From contig NZ_CALISE010000014.1 in NCBI RefSeq assembly GCF_938041965.1, forward strand, positions 1 through 64,000: a DNA stretch of 64,000 nucleotides, read 5' to 3'. This stretch comes from an uncultured Mogibacterium sp. Its GTDB lineage: Bacteria; Bacillota; Clostridia; Peptostreptococcales; Anaerovoracaceae. The translations under genes and the position numbers were made by a program. A model generated the notes under the pieces. That model was not told the DNA's origin. It was given only the letters and a program-made list of their open reading frames with translations, and did not search any database. This document shows, in pieces, positions 34,939 through 44,946 of this stretch; the first letter of the stretch is position 1; each line of letters opens with the position of its first letter.

Positions 34939-37143
34939 TTGAAGAGATTTATTAAGAATTTTGCGATATATTTGGTTATATTCGCGGTTGTTCTCGGAGT
35001 AGCTTTTTTCTACAAGGGAGCAGACGGTGCGAAGAAGACTGCTGAAGTGAAATTCTCAACATTTGCAACTCACCTTGAAAAAGGAAAATATACGACAATA
35101 AATATAACGGATCGAAAGATGACGGCAACGCTAAAGAATGGCAACAAGGAATACGCGTATGCGCCATCGGTTGTTGAAATCAGCTGGCTTGAGAACAGCT
35201 ATGTGTTCCCACAGGTTAAGTCCGGTAAGCTGAAACTTTCTAGCGATCCACCGCAGAGTAGTGTTAACTTCTTCTCACTGCTACCGACGATTATTATGGT
35301 TGTCGCACTTGGATTCCTATTCTACTTCATGATGAGTCAAGGTGGTAACAACAAAGCATTCCAGTTCGGTAAGAACAGGGCTAAGCTGTACAAAGAAAAT
35401 GGTAAGAATATACGTTTTGCAGATGTAGCTGGGCTAAAGGAAGAAAAAGAGGAGCTCGAGGAGATCGTTGATTTCCTTAAGAATCCTTCTAAATATTCTA
35501 ATTTAGGTGCAAGAATTCCTAAGGGGGTACTACTCGTAGGAAATCCAGGTACTGGTAAGACTTACATCTCTAGAGCTACAGCTGGGGAGGCTGGAGTTCC
35601 ATTCTTTACGATTTCAGGTTCTGACTTCGTCGAGATGTTTGTTGGTGTGGGGGCTTCTCGAGTAAGAGACCTTTTTGATCAAGCTAAAAAGAATGCGCCG
35701 TGTATCATATTCATAGATGAAATTGATGCCGTAGGTCGTAAGAGAGGTGCTGGTCTTGGCGGAGGTAATGATGAGCGTGAGCAGACGCTCAATCAACTTC
35801 TTGTTGAGATGGATGGTTTCGATGGAAACTCAGGCATCATCATTTTGGCTGCTACAAATAGACCGGATGTACTAGACCCTGCACTGCTTCGCCCAGGTAG
35901 ATTTGATAGGCAGATTGTAATCGGAATGCCTGACGTTAAAGCGAGAGAGGAAATTTTCAAGGTTCACACCAAGAATAAACCGCTTGCTGACGATGTTACA
36001 ATTGAGATTCTCGCTAGGAGAACACCTGGTTTTTCACCTGCAGATATCGAGAATCTGGTTAACGAAGCGGCACTTTTAACAGCAAGACGCAATGGTACTA
36101 AGATTAGAATGGATGAAATTGAGGAGGCTACTACTAAGGTAATGGCTGGTCCTGCAAAGAAATCGAGAGTTATTTCCGAGGCTGAGAGAAAGCTTACTGC
36201 ATACCACGAAGCTGGACATGCAATAGTTATGAAGGCCATACCTAACTCCGACCCAGTTCATCAGATCACTATCATACCGAGAGGTATGGCAGGCGGATTC
36301 ACGATGTCACTACCTGAAGATGAAAAGTTCTTCATGACAAAGGGTGACATGGTTAATATGATCAAGCATCTTCTAGGCGGCAGAGTTGCAGAGGAGCTTA
36401 AGCTAGATGACATAAGCACTGGCGCAAGCAATGACCTTGAACGTGCGACAGCTATCGCTAGACAGATGATTACAAAGTATGGATTTAGCTCAAAGCTCGG
36501 ACCAGTGAGCTTTAGCTCAAGTGATGAAGTGTTCCTTGGAAAGGACTTTTCCACAAGACAGAATTATTCCGAGGAAACCGCTTCAGAAATCGATGCTGAG
36601 ATTAAACACATACTCGAGAGCTGCTACGAAGCAACAACTAACATCCTTAAGGAGAATGATGAAGCGTTCGAAAGAGTTGCTCAGGCACTTCTGCTCATCG
36701 AGACACTGGATGGAGAACAGTTTAATGATCTCTATGATGGCAAGGTCACACCTGAGGAGCTTGCTGAGAATGTAAAGGCTCGTGATGAACAGATTGCAGA
36801 GCTAAACAAGGCAGAGGCAAAGGAAAGTGAGAGGCTCGAGGAAGAGAGACGTCAGGAGGCTGAGGAGCGGTTAAAGGAGCTTCAGTCTGTTATCGTTGGT
36901 GATTTGAAGTTTGAAGACTCTACTTTTGCAGAGGAAAACAAGCCTACAGTCAAGAAAGATTTGGAAAAGCCATCTGAAGAAGAGCAGACGAATTCTAACG
37001 TAGGGTGGCCGGCTGAGGCTGAAGAAGAGCCGAAAGATGCTGAGATTGAAGCAGATGCAGATACAGATGCGGACGCATCAAAGGAAGCAGCGCCTGAATC
37101 AAAAGATGAATACAAGAATGATACGGAAACTGACAAAGAGTAA
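34939..37143 (+). CDS. ftsH: ATP-dependent zinc metalloprotease FtsH with an acidic tail
   Basis: FtsH is a membrane-bound AAA+ protease that degrades damaged membrane proteins and regulators. The 734-residue product has two membrane helices (about 9-25 and 114-132), Walker A GNPGTGKT at 201-208, the second region of homology with RPDVLDPALLRPGRFD, and the zinc site HEAGH at 423-427. It starts at TTG with GAGGGG upstream. From about residue 615 there is a coiled, then very acidic tail of about 120 residues rich in Glu, Asp and Ala, longer than in most FtsH. The tail may control substrate access; that is inference. Confidence 0.95.
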   Translation: MKRFIKNFAIYLVIFAVVLGVAFFYKGADGAKKTAEVKFSTFATHLEKGKYTTINITDRKMTATLKNGNKEYAYAPSVVEISWLENSYVFPQVKSGKLKLSSDPPQSSVNFFSLLPTIIMVVALGFLFYFMMSQGGNNKAFQFGKNRAKLYKENGKNIRFADVAGLKEEKEELEEIVDFLKNPSKYSNLGARIPKGVLLVGNPGTGKTYISRATAGEAGVPFFTISGSDFVEMFVGVGASRVRDLFDQAKKNAPCIIFIDEIDAVGRKRGAGLGGGNDEREQTLNQLLVEMDGFDGNSGIIILAATNRPDVLDPALLRPGRFDRQIVIGMPDVKAREEIFKVHTKNKPLADDVTIEILARRTPGFSPADIENLVNEAALLTARRNGTKIRMDEIEEATTKVMAGPAKKSRVISEAERKLTAYHEAGHAIVMKAIPNSDPVHQITIIPRGMAGGFTMSLPEDEKFFMTKGDMVNMIKHLLGGRVAEELKLDDISTGASNDLERATAIARQMITKYGFSSKLGPVSFSSSDEVFLGKDFSTRQNYSEETASEIDAEIKHILESCYEATTNILKENDEAFERVAQALLLIETLDGEQFNDLYDGKVTPEELAENVKARDEQIAELNKAEAKESERLEEERRQEAEERLKELQSVIVGDLKFEDSTFAEENKPTVKKDLEKPSEEEQTNSNVGWPAEAEEEPKDAEIEADADTDADASKEAAPESKDEYKNDTETDKE

Positions 37144-37187
37144 AAGAGCGATAGGCTCGGAGTCAAATAAATTGAAGGAGCAATAAA

Positions 37188-38759
37188 ATGAGGATAACTG
37201 TAGAAGATTGCCTTAATCTAGATGCGTTCAAAGGGAGCACCGTAATTTCCTGCAAGAGAAAGATGGACAGAAGAGTGCGAACCATCTCAGTTTTCGATGA
37301 AATTGATTATGAGAAGGGAATCGAGCGTAACGGAGTAAAGGAACAGATGGTTCTTACCCATTTCTGGAACTGTAAGGATGATATTGATGCTCAGTGCCGA
37401 ATTGTCGTTGGTTTTGGTAAAAAGGCAATCGCTACACTCGTAATTTTCCTACATGAAGAAGGTGTTAGAGCTGTAGACCAAAAGGTAATCAAGACAGCGG
37501 AGGAAAATGGACTTCTGATTATCGTGATTCCAGATGATAAAGAGACTACGTATGCCGTACTTATGGAGCAGGTGCTTGATAAAATCCTGTACGGACACAA
37601 CTACAGTGACAATATTTTAAACAACACAATTTATCATCTTCTTAACTTCGAGAAGCATAGAAATTTCCAGAGTGCGCTGAAGGAAGCTGCTATAAATAAT
37701 GACTATCAAGCTATTTTAATGACCTCGGAGTTCAATCCAATACTCACAATTGAGACTCGCCATGAGGAAACTATTGATAATGCAATAGTTCAGGCCAAGA
37801 AGATGGATGTGTCGCACTCTACCATGTTCACTCAGGTCAATATAAATGACGTAATCACTTACTGGGGAACTATAGATATAAATAACGAGAAGCACATCTT
37901 GATGATTGTAGATAATGAGGACAACTACTCTGCTACTGAAATCAAGAAACTAGCGGAGATTATCGAGCTTGCGATGGGTATGTGGAAGTACACTCCTGAG
38001 AGAGATTCAAGAGCTGAGTTTATAAAGTCAGCTATAAGAGGAGATCTGACATTTTGCTACACCCTAATCGACGAGGCTGGACTCAAAGGCAAGCAGTTTG
38101 TCAGCGTATTCTATGCGAATGGGATAAACAACAGAGCATCACAAGATATTCTCGAGAGATACAAATCAGACAAGGGCTTCGGAATCCTTCCACTCATTGA
38201 AGGAAATGAATTTTACGGCATGATTTATGCTGATGCAGGTGAAGAGAAGGGTGTTCAGCTCAAGAATGATTGCCTCAGAATGTACGATGATCTCAAAGAA
38301 GGCCGTAAGGATGTAAGGATTTTTCACTCCACAGGTATTGAGGAGCTCGACAGCGCAATAGACGGTTTCAAGATGATTAATGAGACATGGAATAACGTAG
38401 AGGCTGTGTTCCCATACAAGAGGGTGTTTACTAAGTACGAGATGTCGATGGTCTGCAACTGTATCAATATTCAGATGCAAAGCAGCGTGCTCAAGAAGAT
38501 TTATCTAGATTTACTCGAGCCATTTGAACGAGAAGTATCTCTAAATAAGGGAAGGCTGCTCCTCGAGACACTCGAAACCTTCGTGCTTGATGCCGGAATG
38601 AATAGTAACAAGACTGCAGAGTTTATGAATATTCATAACAACACAGTTCAATACAGACTAAAGCGAATCAATGAGATTCTCGGCGCAGAGCTAACAGGAA
38701 ACAGAATTATCCCAGGGCTCACTATGGCCCTAGCTCTAAGGAGAATGGAGGATCACTAA
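37188..38759 (+). CDS. PucR-family transcriptional regulator
   Basis: The 523-residue protein has an N-terminal PucR domain (about 1-130, from ITVEDCLNL), a middle GGDEF-like region and a C-terminal helix-turn-helix (about 465-520: TAEFMNIHNNTVQYRLKRINEIL). PucR proteins activate purine or other catabolic genes. None lie nearby, so its target is unknown. It begins 44 bases after ftsH with GAAGGAG upstream and is followed by coaX after a single base, suggesting one transcript. Confidence 0.88.
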   Translation: MRITVEDCLNLDAFKGSTVISCKRKMDRRVRTISVFDEIDYEKGIERNGVKEQMVLTHFWNCKDDIDAQCRIVVGFGKKAIATLVIFLHEEGVRAVDQKVIKTAEENGLLIIVIPDDKETTYAVLMEQVLDKILYGHNYSDNILNNTIYHLLNFEKHRNFQSALKEAAINNDYQAILMTSEFNPILTIETRHEETIDNAIVQAKKMDVSHSTMFTQVNINDVITYWGTIDINNEKHILMIVDNEDNYSATEIKKLAEIIELAMGMWKYTPERDSRAEFIKSAIRGDLTFCYTLIDEAGLKGKQFVSVFYANGINNRASQDILERYKSDKGFGILPLIEGNEFYGMIYADAGEEKGVQLKNDCLRMYDDLKEGRKDVRIFHSTGIEELDSAIDGFKMINETWNNVEAVFPYKRVFTKYEMSMVCNCINIQMQSSVLKKIYLDLLEPFEREVSLNKGRLLLETLETFVLDAGMNSNKTAEFMNIHNNTVQYRLKRINEILGAELTGNRIIPGLTMALALRRMEDH

Positions 38760-38760
38760 A

Positions 38761-39567
38761 ATGCTTCTAGCTGTAGATGTAGGAAATACAAATATAGTGA
38801 TAGGCGTGTTTAGCAAGTCACAGCTCATTACTAGCTGGCGACTTGCTACAGATAGCAGGCGAAGTGCAGACGAGTATGGGATTCTGGTCGAGCAGATGTT
38901 CAGACATGAGGGGATAGACCCAGCTGACATTGACGATGTGATTATATCCACTGTCGTGCCTTCCCTGCTTTTTGCCTTACAGCACATGTGCTATAAGTAT
39001 CTGCACGTATCACCACTTGTTGTTGAAACGGGTGTAAAGACGGGGCTCAAGATTAAATGTGACGACCCACGTCAAATTGGTTCTGATAGAATCGTAAACG
39101 CTGTTGCTGCACATCATAAGTATAAGAGTCCACTAATAGTTATCGATTTCGGAACAGCTACGACTTTCTGCGCTATAACTGAGGACGGAGACTATTTAGG
39201 TGGTACGATTGCCCCCGGGATAAAAATTTCGGCAAAGGCACTTTTTGAACAGACAGCTAAGCTACCACATGTGGATTTAGAGGTCCCAGGAAATATGATC
39301 TGCAAGAATACCATTGAAGGCATGCAGTCGGGATTAGTATATGGTCATATGGGGCTTACAGAATACATCGTTGAAGGCATGAAGAAAGAGCTCGTAGAAA
39401 ACTACGGGAAAGAGTACGATGCCATTAAAGTTGTTGCGACAGGGGGGCTTGCTCCAATGGTAGAGAATGGCGTAAAGTGCATAGATGTCATTGAAAAGAG
39501 ACTTACGCTCGATGGTCTAGTACTCATCTATGAAAAGAACAAATCACAGAGGAAGAAACGCAACTAA
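38761..39567 (+). CDS. coaX: type III pantothenate kinase
   Basis: CoaX phosphorylates pantothenate, the first step of CoA synthesis. The 268-residue enzyme shows the phosphate loop DVGNTNIVIGVF, GSDRIVNAVAAHH, the DFGTATTFCAI motif and GGTIAPGIKIS. Type III enzymes are not feedback-inhibited by CoA. CoA supply links it to the carboxylase and ACP genes, although it is in another operon. Its stop overlaps the dusB start. Confidence 0.95.
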   Translation: MLLAVDVGNTNIVIGVFSKSQLITSWRLATDSRRSADEYGILVEQMFRHEGIDPADIDDVIISTVVPSLLFALQHMCYKYLHVSPLVVETGVKTGLKIKCDDPRQIGSDRIVNAVAAHHKYKSPLIVIDFGTATTFCAITEDGDYLGGTIAPGIKISAKALFEQTAKLPHVDLEVPGNMICKNTIEGMQSGLVYGHMGLTEYIVEGMKKELVENYGKEYDAIKVVATGGLAPMVENGVKCIDVIEKRLTLDGLVLIYEKNKSQRKKRN

Positions 39568-40532
39568 TGTCAGATAAGAAATATATTATTGGCGATGTTG
39601 AGCTGCCGAATCCATTTTTGTTAGCACCACTTGCGGGTGTCACGGATGCAGTTATGAGACGACTCTGCGAGGAACAGGGAGCGGCGATGACGTGCACCGA
39701 AATGGTAAGTGCAAAAGGTTTATATTACGGAGATAGAAAGACGCCAAAACTCCTATATATACCTCCAGAATCCGGAGTAACAGCAGTACAAATTTTTGGC
39801 AGTGAACCTGACGTGATGTCGTATGCGGCATCAGCTTTAAACTCAGAGCCAAATAAGATTCTCGACATCAATATGGGCTGCCCCGTTCCTAAGGTGGTAA
39901 AAAACGGTGATGGTGCGGCTCTGATGAAGAATCCCGACCTCGTTTATGACATCGTATATGCGGTTGTGAAGAGTTCTGAGAAACCAGTCACCGTTAAGAT
40001 AAGGAAAGGATTCGATGATGCGTCTATCAATGCAGTAGAAGTTGCGAAGGCCATATCAAGTGCAGGGGCATCTGCTGTTGCTGTTCACGGGAGAACACGG
40101 GAACAATACTACTCAGGCAATGCTGACTGGGATATCGTGAGGCGGGTCAAAGAAGCTGTAGGTATACCAGTTATAGGTAATGGCGATGTATTTACAGGTA
40201 AAGATGGCGTGCGCATGATGGAGGAGACAGGATGCGACTTTGTCATGGTAGCACGAGGTGCAATGGGAAATCCCTGGATATTTAAAGAATTAAATGCAGC
40301 CTTCCATGGCGAGGAGGCACCACCTCGTCCAACTGTAAGAGAACTTAGCATGATGATGATTAGACACCTAGACGAACTGGTTCAACTTAAGGATGAATAT
40401 TCTGCGGTAAGAGAGATGAGGAAGTTTGTCGCATGGTATACTAAAGGGGTGAAGGGAGCAGCTAAACTCCGTGGTAAGATTAATAATATTGAAACACATG
40501 CAGAGATGAAAGAGGCTTTGAACATTGAGTAA
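39567..40532 (+). CDS. dusB: tRNA-dihydrouridine synthase
   Basis: The 321-residue FMN enzyme reduces uridines in tRNA D-loops. It has LAPLAGVTDAVMRRL, DINMGCPVPKVVKNGDGAALM with the catalytic cysteine, TVKIRKGFD, VHGRTREQYYSG and MVARGAMGNPWIF. DusB is the usual Firmicute form. The N-terminus overlaps coaX by one base. Confidence 0.93.
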   Translation: MSDKKYIIGDVELPNPFLLAPLAGVTDAVMRRLCEEQGAAMTCTEMVSAKGLYYGDRKTPKLLYIPPESGVTAVQIFGSEPDVMSYAASALNSEPNKILDINMGCPVPKVVKNGDGAALMKNPDLVYDIVYAVVKSSEKPVTVKIRKGFDDASINAVEVAKAISSAGASAVAVHGRTREQYYSGNADWDIVRRVKEAVGIPVIGNGDVFTGKDGVRMMEETGCDFVMVARGAMGNPWIFKELNAAFHGEEAPPRPTVRELSMMMIRHLDELVQLKDEYSAVREMRKFVAWYTKGVKGAAKLRGKINNIETHAEMKEALNIE

Positions 40533-41802
40533 TAAGAAGAAACTTAAAGCGGTATCCATCATGTTATTACTGATAATGATAGCTAGTGTACTTGGTGGAT
40601 GCACGACCTTTGACAATTTCAAAAAGACTTTTGTAGATAAGCAGGTAGTTGGTGATGATAACACCATAACCATCGGTATATATGAACCTAGTTCTGGAGA
40701 ATTTAAAGAACAAGGTGAAGAGGAAATCAGAGGAATTGAGCTCGCAAATTCTATTTATAGCAATGTAAATGGAATTAAGATTAAACTCGTTAGAGTCGAT
40801 AACCAGTCTGATGTCAATTCAGCAAAAGGCGCGATACAGAACCTCATCAAGATGAAACCCGCTGTGATACTTGGGAGTGCCGGTGAGGCAAACTCTATGG
40901 TTGCATCGCCATATATTGAGGCAGCAAAGATCCCGACTATTACGCCGTCTGCTGTCAATCCGCTGATTACTGAGAACAACAAGTATTATTTCAGGGCATC
41001 TATTACCGAATCACAGCGCGGAGCAGGGCTAGCCGAATACGTGTACAGTGTGCTTGGATCAAGAAAAATTGCAACGATATCCATGAAGAATGATAGTGCA
41101 AACACTGCTATGCAGAGAGGCTTCAACTCCAAGATTAGTGAACTAGAGCAGGGGACTTCCGGTGATTCTCCCGGCGTTTCGTCCATTGTCTATCAGAAGG
41201 CTGTTGATGTCGATTTTGAAAGCTATGGAAAGCTTGTTAAAAGTATAAAGAAATCTGATGCATATGTCGTGGTTGTACCGTTTGGGGCAGAGAATTCCGA
41301 TAAGCTCTTCTCAGAAATAGAAAAAGAAAATCTAGAGAAGAAGATAACCTTTGTAGGAAGTTCAAACTGGAACAATGAAGACTTTATAGCGATGATGAAG
41401 AGCCATCCAAAGATTAAAGTTGTATTTCCGTCGGACTCCGTGTTCAGCGGTGGAAAAACGACGACAAAGTCCGTAACGGCTGAGACTCAGAGATTCATTA
41501 TTGAGTATGCAAAGAAGTACGGTAATGATTCCGAACCAACGAGTAATGCCGCCCTTGGATATGATTCGTATTTGCTTGCCATCAATGCTATCAATAGAGC
41601 AAATTCTAAGAAGCCAAAGGACATACGAAAGGCCTTGGCAGAATTATCAAATGTCGGAGGGGCGACGGGTGTGTTCACTTTTGATGAATATGGAAATCCT
41701 ATAAAATCAGTAAACCTATCAACAATTAAGTCTGGAAAGGTTATTTCGCTGTATGTGACTAACGACAAGACCACAGCGGAAAATATGGGAAAGATTAAGT
41801 AA
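40525..41802 (+). CDS. lipoprotein of the branched-chain amino acid ABC-type receptor family
   Basis: The 425-residue product has a lipoprotein signal with a basic head (KKKLK) and lipobox VLGGC, so it should be lipid-anchored outside the membrane. The rest is a periplasmic-binding-protein type I fold (ITIGIYEPSSGEF, GSAGEANSMVASPYIEAAKIPTITP). This is characteristic of Leu/Ile/Val or amide receptors. It starts at TTG overlapping dusB by 8 bases; ATG 40561 would remove the basic head. No permease or ATPase is nearby, so it works with a distant transporter or as a sensor. Confidence 0.85.
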   Translation: MSNKKKLKAVSIMLLLIMIASVLGGCTTFDNFKKTFVDKQVVGDDNTITIGIYEPSSGEFKEQGEEEIRGIELANSIYSNVNGIKIKLVRVDNQSDVNSAKGAIQNLIKMKPAVILGSAGEANSMVASPYIEAAKIPTITPSAVNPLITENNKYYFRASITESQRGAGLAEYVYSVLGSRKIATISMKNDSANTAMQRGFNSKISELEQGTSGDSPGVSSIVYQKAVDVDFESYGKLVKSIKKSDAYVVVVPFGAENSDKLFSEIEKENLEKKITFVGSSNWNNEDFIAMMKSHPKIKVVFPSDSVFSGGKTTTKSVTAETQRFIIEYAKKYGNDSEPTSNAALGYDSYLLAINAINRANSKKPKDIRKALAELSNVGGATGVFTFDEYGNPIKSVNLSTIKSGKVISLYVTNDKTTAENMGKIK

Positions 41803-41862
41803 GTATAATCAAGCATTTGAATTAATAGTTTTGCGAAATATTTTGCGGTTAGAGGTAGTAAA

Positions 41863-43290
41863 ATGAATTATATAGATTACTTAGAAGATTCAAATTCTGA
41901 GATGATTGAAGAACTTGCAAGGCAGGTAAGAATTGACAGCGTAAGGTCAGAACCAGTAAGAACGCCTGAAGGAGAGCTTTACCCGTTTGGGAAAGGGGTT
42001 CAGGAATCTCTTGAAGAGCTGCTTAAACTAGGTGAGAGCATGGGATTTGAGGTCCACAACTATGATAATTGCGTTGGAGAAATTGTTTTCCCTGGAGATC
42101 CAGGCGAAGAATCATTCGGCATAGTTGGACACCTAGATGTAGTTCCTGTGGCTGATGATTGGAAATATGGTCCGTTTAATCCAGTGATTGAAGATGGTTT
42201 TATGTATGGACGAGGAACAGCTGACGATAAAGGACCTGTTATCGCTGCACTTTTTGCTATGAAAGCAATTAAAGACGCAGACATTACACCTAAGAAAACT
42301 ATTAAGCTTATTGCTGGTCTCGATGAGGAGACTGGCAAGGAAAGCGCTATCCACTATAGAGAAGTGGCAAAGATGCCTGATTTTGGGATTACGCCTGATG
42401 CTGATTTCCCCGTAATTAATGGCGAGAAGGGGATTCTTATCTTTGATATCGCGCAGAAACTCAAGAAGCATACAGTGAGGGAAGGGCTCATACTGAGCAA
42501 GGTTCAAGGTGGACTAGCAGCAAATGCAGTTCCAGCTCATGCTAGAGCAGTTATAGCATCCGATGACAGAGCAAGATATGACGAGATTATTGCACTTGCT
42601 AAATCATATAGTGAAGAGAGAGGGTATGATGTTACCGCAAAGAAAACGAGAACATCATTAGCTATTGAGGCTCATGGAGTTGCAGCACATGGTTCAATGC
42701 CAGAGAAAGGTCTCAATGCTATAAGTATCCTTATGGAATTCCTTGGTAAGCTTGACCTCTATGGAGATGAAATAACTGAGTTTATCGATTTCTATAATGA
42801 ACATATAGGATTTGATTTAAATGGTGAACGCCTAGAATGTCAGTTTGAAGATGATCAATCTGGTAAGGTAATCGTAAACGTTGGAACGATTGATATCAAC
42901 GATGAAGTTGCCACTATGAAGATGAACATTAGAGTCCCAGTAACGTATGACAATTCAGCAGTTATGAAAGGGATTGAAAGTGTACTAGGACCAAATCAAG
43001 GCATAGTAAAGGGTACAGACGATAAAGCGATATACGTTGATCCAGAAGACGATTTTGTAAAAACACTGATGGAAGCCTATAGAGATTACTCAGGGGATTT
43101 AGATAGTGAACCAGTAGTAATCGGTGGCGGGACATATGCAAAGCACTTTGATGGTGTATTGGCTTTCGGAGGGCTCTTCCCATGGGAAGATGACTGCATG
43201 CACATGGCGGATGAGAGAATCTCTCTCGATTCGTATGACAAGATGGCAAAGATATACGCTTCAACTATCTATAAGCTTTGTTGTAAGTAG
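41863..43290 (+). CDS. pepV: dipeptidase PepV, M20 family
   Basis: The 475-residue zinc peptidase shows the ligands GHLDVVPV and GRGTADDKGP, the catalytic DEETGKES, and a later TPDADFPVINGEKG segment typical of PepV. HGVAAHGSMPEKG belongs to the lid domain. It hydrolyses dipeptides inside the cell. The gene stands between the lipoprotein and the t6A operon. Confidence 0.92.
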   Translation: MNYIDYLEDSNSEMIEELARQVRIDSVRSEPVRTPEGELYPFGKGVQESLEELLKLGESMGFEVHNYDNCVGEIVFPGDPGEESFGIVGHLDVVPVADDWKYGPFNPVIEDGFMYGRGTADDKGPVIAALFAMKAIKDADITPKKTIKLIAGLDEETGKESAIHYREVAKMPDFGITPDADFPVINGEKGILIFDIAQKLKKHTVREGLILSKVQGGLAANAVPAHARAVIASDDRARYDEIIALAKSYSEERGYDVTAKKTRTSLAIEAHGVAAHGSMPEKGLNAISILMEFLGKLDLYGDEITEFIDFYNEHIGFDLNGERLECQFEDDQSGKVIVNVGTIDINDEVATMKMNIRVPVTYDNSAVMKGIESVLGPNQGIVKGTDDKAIYVDPEDDFVKTLMEAYRDYSGDLDSEPVVIGGGTYAKHFDGVLAFGGLFPWEDDCMHMADERISLDSYDKMAKIYASTIYKLCCK

Positions 43291-43304
43291 GTATAAGACG
43301 AGAA

Positions 43305-43736
43305 ATGGGTGTTCAGGAACAGATTGTTTATATAAAAAATGAGCATGATACTGAAGAGTTTGGAATGAAACTGGCTTCCTCATTGGAGCCGGGCGATATT
43401 GTGGCTCTAATTGGAGATCTTGGAACTGGCAAGACTACTTTGACGAAGTATATTGCAAAGGGGCTTGGGGTTACTGAGAACATCGATAGTCCAACCTTCA
43501 ATATTGTTAAGGAACACAAGAGCGGTAGAATACCGCTCTTCCATTTTGATGTATACAGACTGTCAAGCGGTGATGAACTTCTCAATATAGGAGCTGATGA
43601 ATATTTCTATTCTGATGGAGTATGCATAATTGAGTGGGCTGATATAGTGGCGGATGTTGTACCTGAAAAAGCAAAGGTAATATTGATAGAGTATGGTGAA
43701 AAACAAGGGGAGCGAGTTTATAGATGTATATTCTAA
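43305..43736 (+). CDS. tsaE: t6A biosynthesis ATPase TsaE
   Basis: The 143-residue ATPase has Walker A GDLGTGKTTLTKYIAKGLG and the HFDVYRL and IEWAD motifs. It activates the TsaB-TsaD complex that makes threonylcarbamoyladenosine on ANN-decoding tRNAs. Its end overlaps tsaB by 13 bases. tsaE, tsaB, rimI and tsaD form one run, the standard Firmicute order. TsaC is not in the window. Confidence 0.94.
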   Translation: MGVQEQIVYIKNEHDTEEFGMKLASSLEPGDIVALIGDLGTGKTTLTKYIAKGLGVTENIDSPTFNIVKEHKSGRIPLFHFDVYRLSSGDELLNIGADEYFYSDGVCIIEWADIVADVVPEKAKVILIEYGEKQGERVYRCIF

Positions 43737-44464
43737 GCATTGAGACAACAGGAAGATACGGTTCGGCTGCACTCATAGACAGTTGTGGTAGAATCTCATC
43801 AAAAAACTCCCATGAAGAAATGAATCACCTTAAGGATATCATGCTGCTTGCTGATGAATGCCTCAAGGCAGAAGGGATTGGAACTAATTCCATCGACGCA
43901 GTGGCGGCTTCTATCGGGCCAGGCTCATTTACTGGCATAAGAATTGGGGTATCTACTGCGAGGGGAATCGCCGAGATGCTTAACATACCTTGCATTTCTA
44001 TATCTTCTCTAGAGGGGATGGCGGCTCTCGCTGACACTCATGTTGGTGAAGAAGTAAGATTTTTTGCAACTATTATCAATGCGAGGAGAGGTCAGCTCTA
44101 CGGTGCACTTTTTGAGAGAGATGGCGCCAGATATAACGCTGTACTTAGTGAGAGGCAGTACATGATAGATGAGTTTTTGGAAGAACTTAATAAAATCTAT
44201 TCTGAGTATAAGCAGATTATCTTCGTTGGTGACGGCATAGATGCATATGAAGATAAGATTCGAGAAGCTGGATTATATCGATTAGCTGATGAAGAGTGGC
44301 GCTATCAAGATGCTTCGTCAGTGGCTGAGCTAGCGCTTCAAAAATATAGGAGTAACAATACAATAACTTATGATGACCTTCTTCCCAACTATATGAGAAA
44401 GAGTGAAGCTGAGATGAGACTTGAATCAGGTACTCTCAGCAGCAAGATAGGGAAGCTCATATGA
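43724..44464 (+). CDS. tsaB: t6A biosynthesis protein TsaB
   Basis: The 246-residue protein is an ASKHA-fold partner of TsaD. It starts ILSIETTGRYGSAAL and has SIGPGSFTGIRIGVSTARGIA, the family signature. It serves as a scaffold rather than a protease. It overlaps both neighbours. Confidence 0.94.
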   Translation: MYILSIETTGRYGSAALIDSCGRISSKNSHEEMNHLKDIMLLADECLKAEGIGTNSIDAVAASIGPGSFTGIRIGVSTARGIAEMLNIPCISISSLEGMAALADTHVGEEVRFFATIINARRGQLYGALFERDGARYNAVLSERQYMIDEFLEELNKIYSEYKQIIFVGDGIDAYEDKIREAGLYRLADEEWRYQDASSVAELALQKYRSNNTITYDDLLPNYMRKSEAEMRLESGTLSSKIGKLI

Positions 44465-44946
44465 TAAGGGAAACATTTGAGGATAAGACTAAGGTCGGAG
44501 TCCGAATTGCAAAGCGCTCAGATCTTGATGATATATATGAGCTTGATGTACAGACGTTTGCAATGCCATGGAGCAAAGAAGCGCTTAGCTACGATATACT
44601 CGAAAACGATAATGCATTCGTTATTGTGGCTGAGTATGAAGGTGAATTTGCAGGGTTTGCAGATATTTGGACCGTGCTTGGCGAGGCTGACCTTAACAGT
44701 ATCGCAGTGAGAGTTGACTTCAGAAGGAAGGGAATAGGCGATGCGATTATGTTCGCAATGACTGAAATGCTTTCAGCAAACGGCGTGGAAACCATAAACC
44801 TTGAAGTGAGAGTAAGCAATATACCAGCGATAAAGCTTTACAAAAAATACGGATTTAAAGAGTGCGGAGTGCGTCCAGGGTATTATCTGGATAATGGCGA
44901 GGATGCGCTAATTATGAAGAGGGAGACAGGTGATTATGCACAATAA
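44461..44946 (+). CDS. rimI: ribosomal-protein-alanine N-acetyltransferase RimI
   Basis: The 161-residue GNAT acetyltransferase has the acetyl-CoA loop RRKGIGDAIM (V-x-x-x-x-R/K-G-x-G) and the NIPAIKLYKKYGFKE segment. It would acetylate the N-terminus of ribosomal protein S18. Placement between tsaB and tsaD is common. Confidence 0.9.
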   Translation: MIRETFEDKTKVGVRIAKRSDLDDIYELDVQTFAMPWSKEALSYDILENDNAFVIVAEYEGEFAGFADIWTVLGEADLNSIAVRVDFRRKGIGDAIMFAMTEMLSANGVETINLEVRVSNIPAIKLYKKYGFKECGVRPGYYLDNGEDALIMKRETGDYAQ

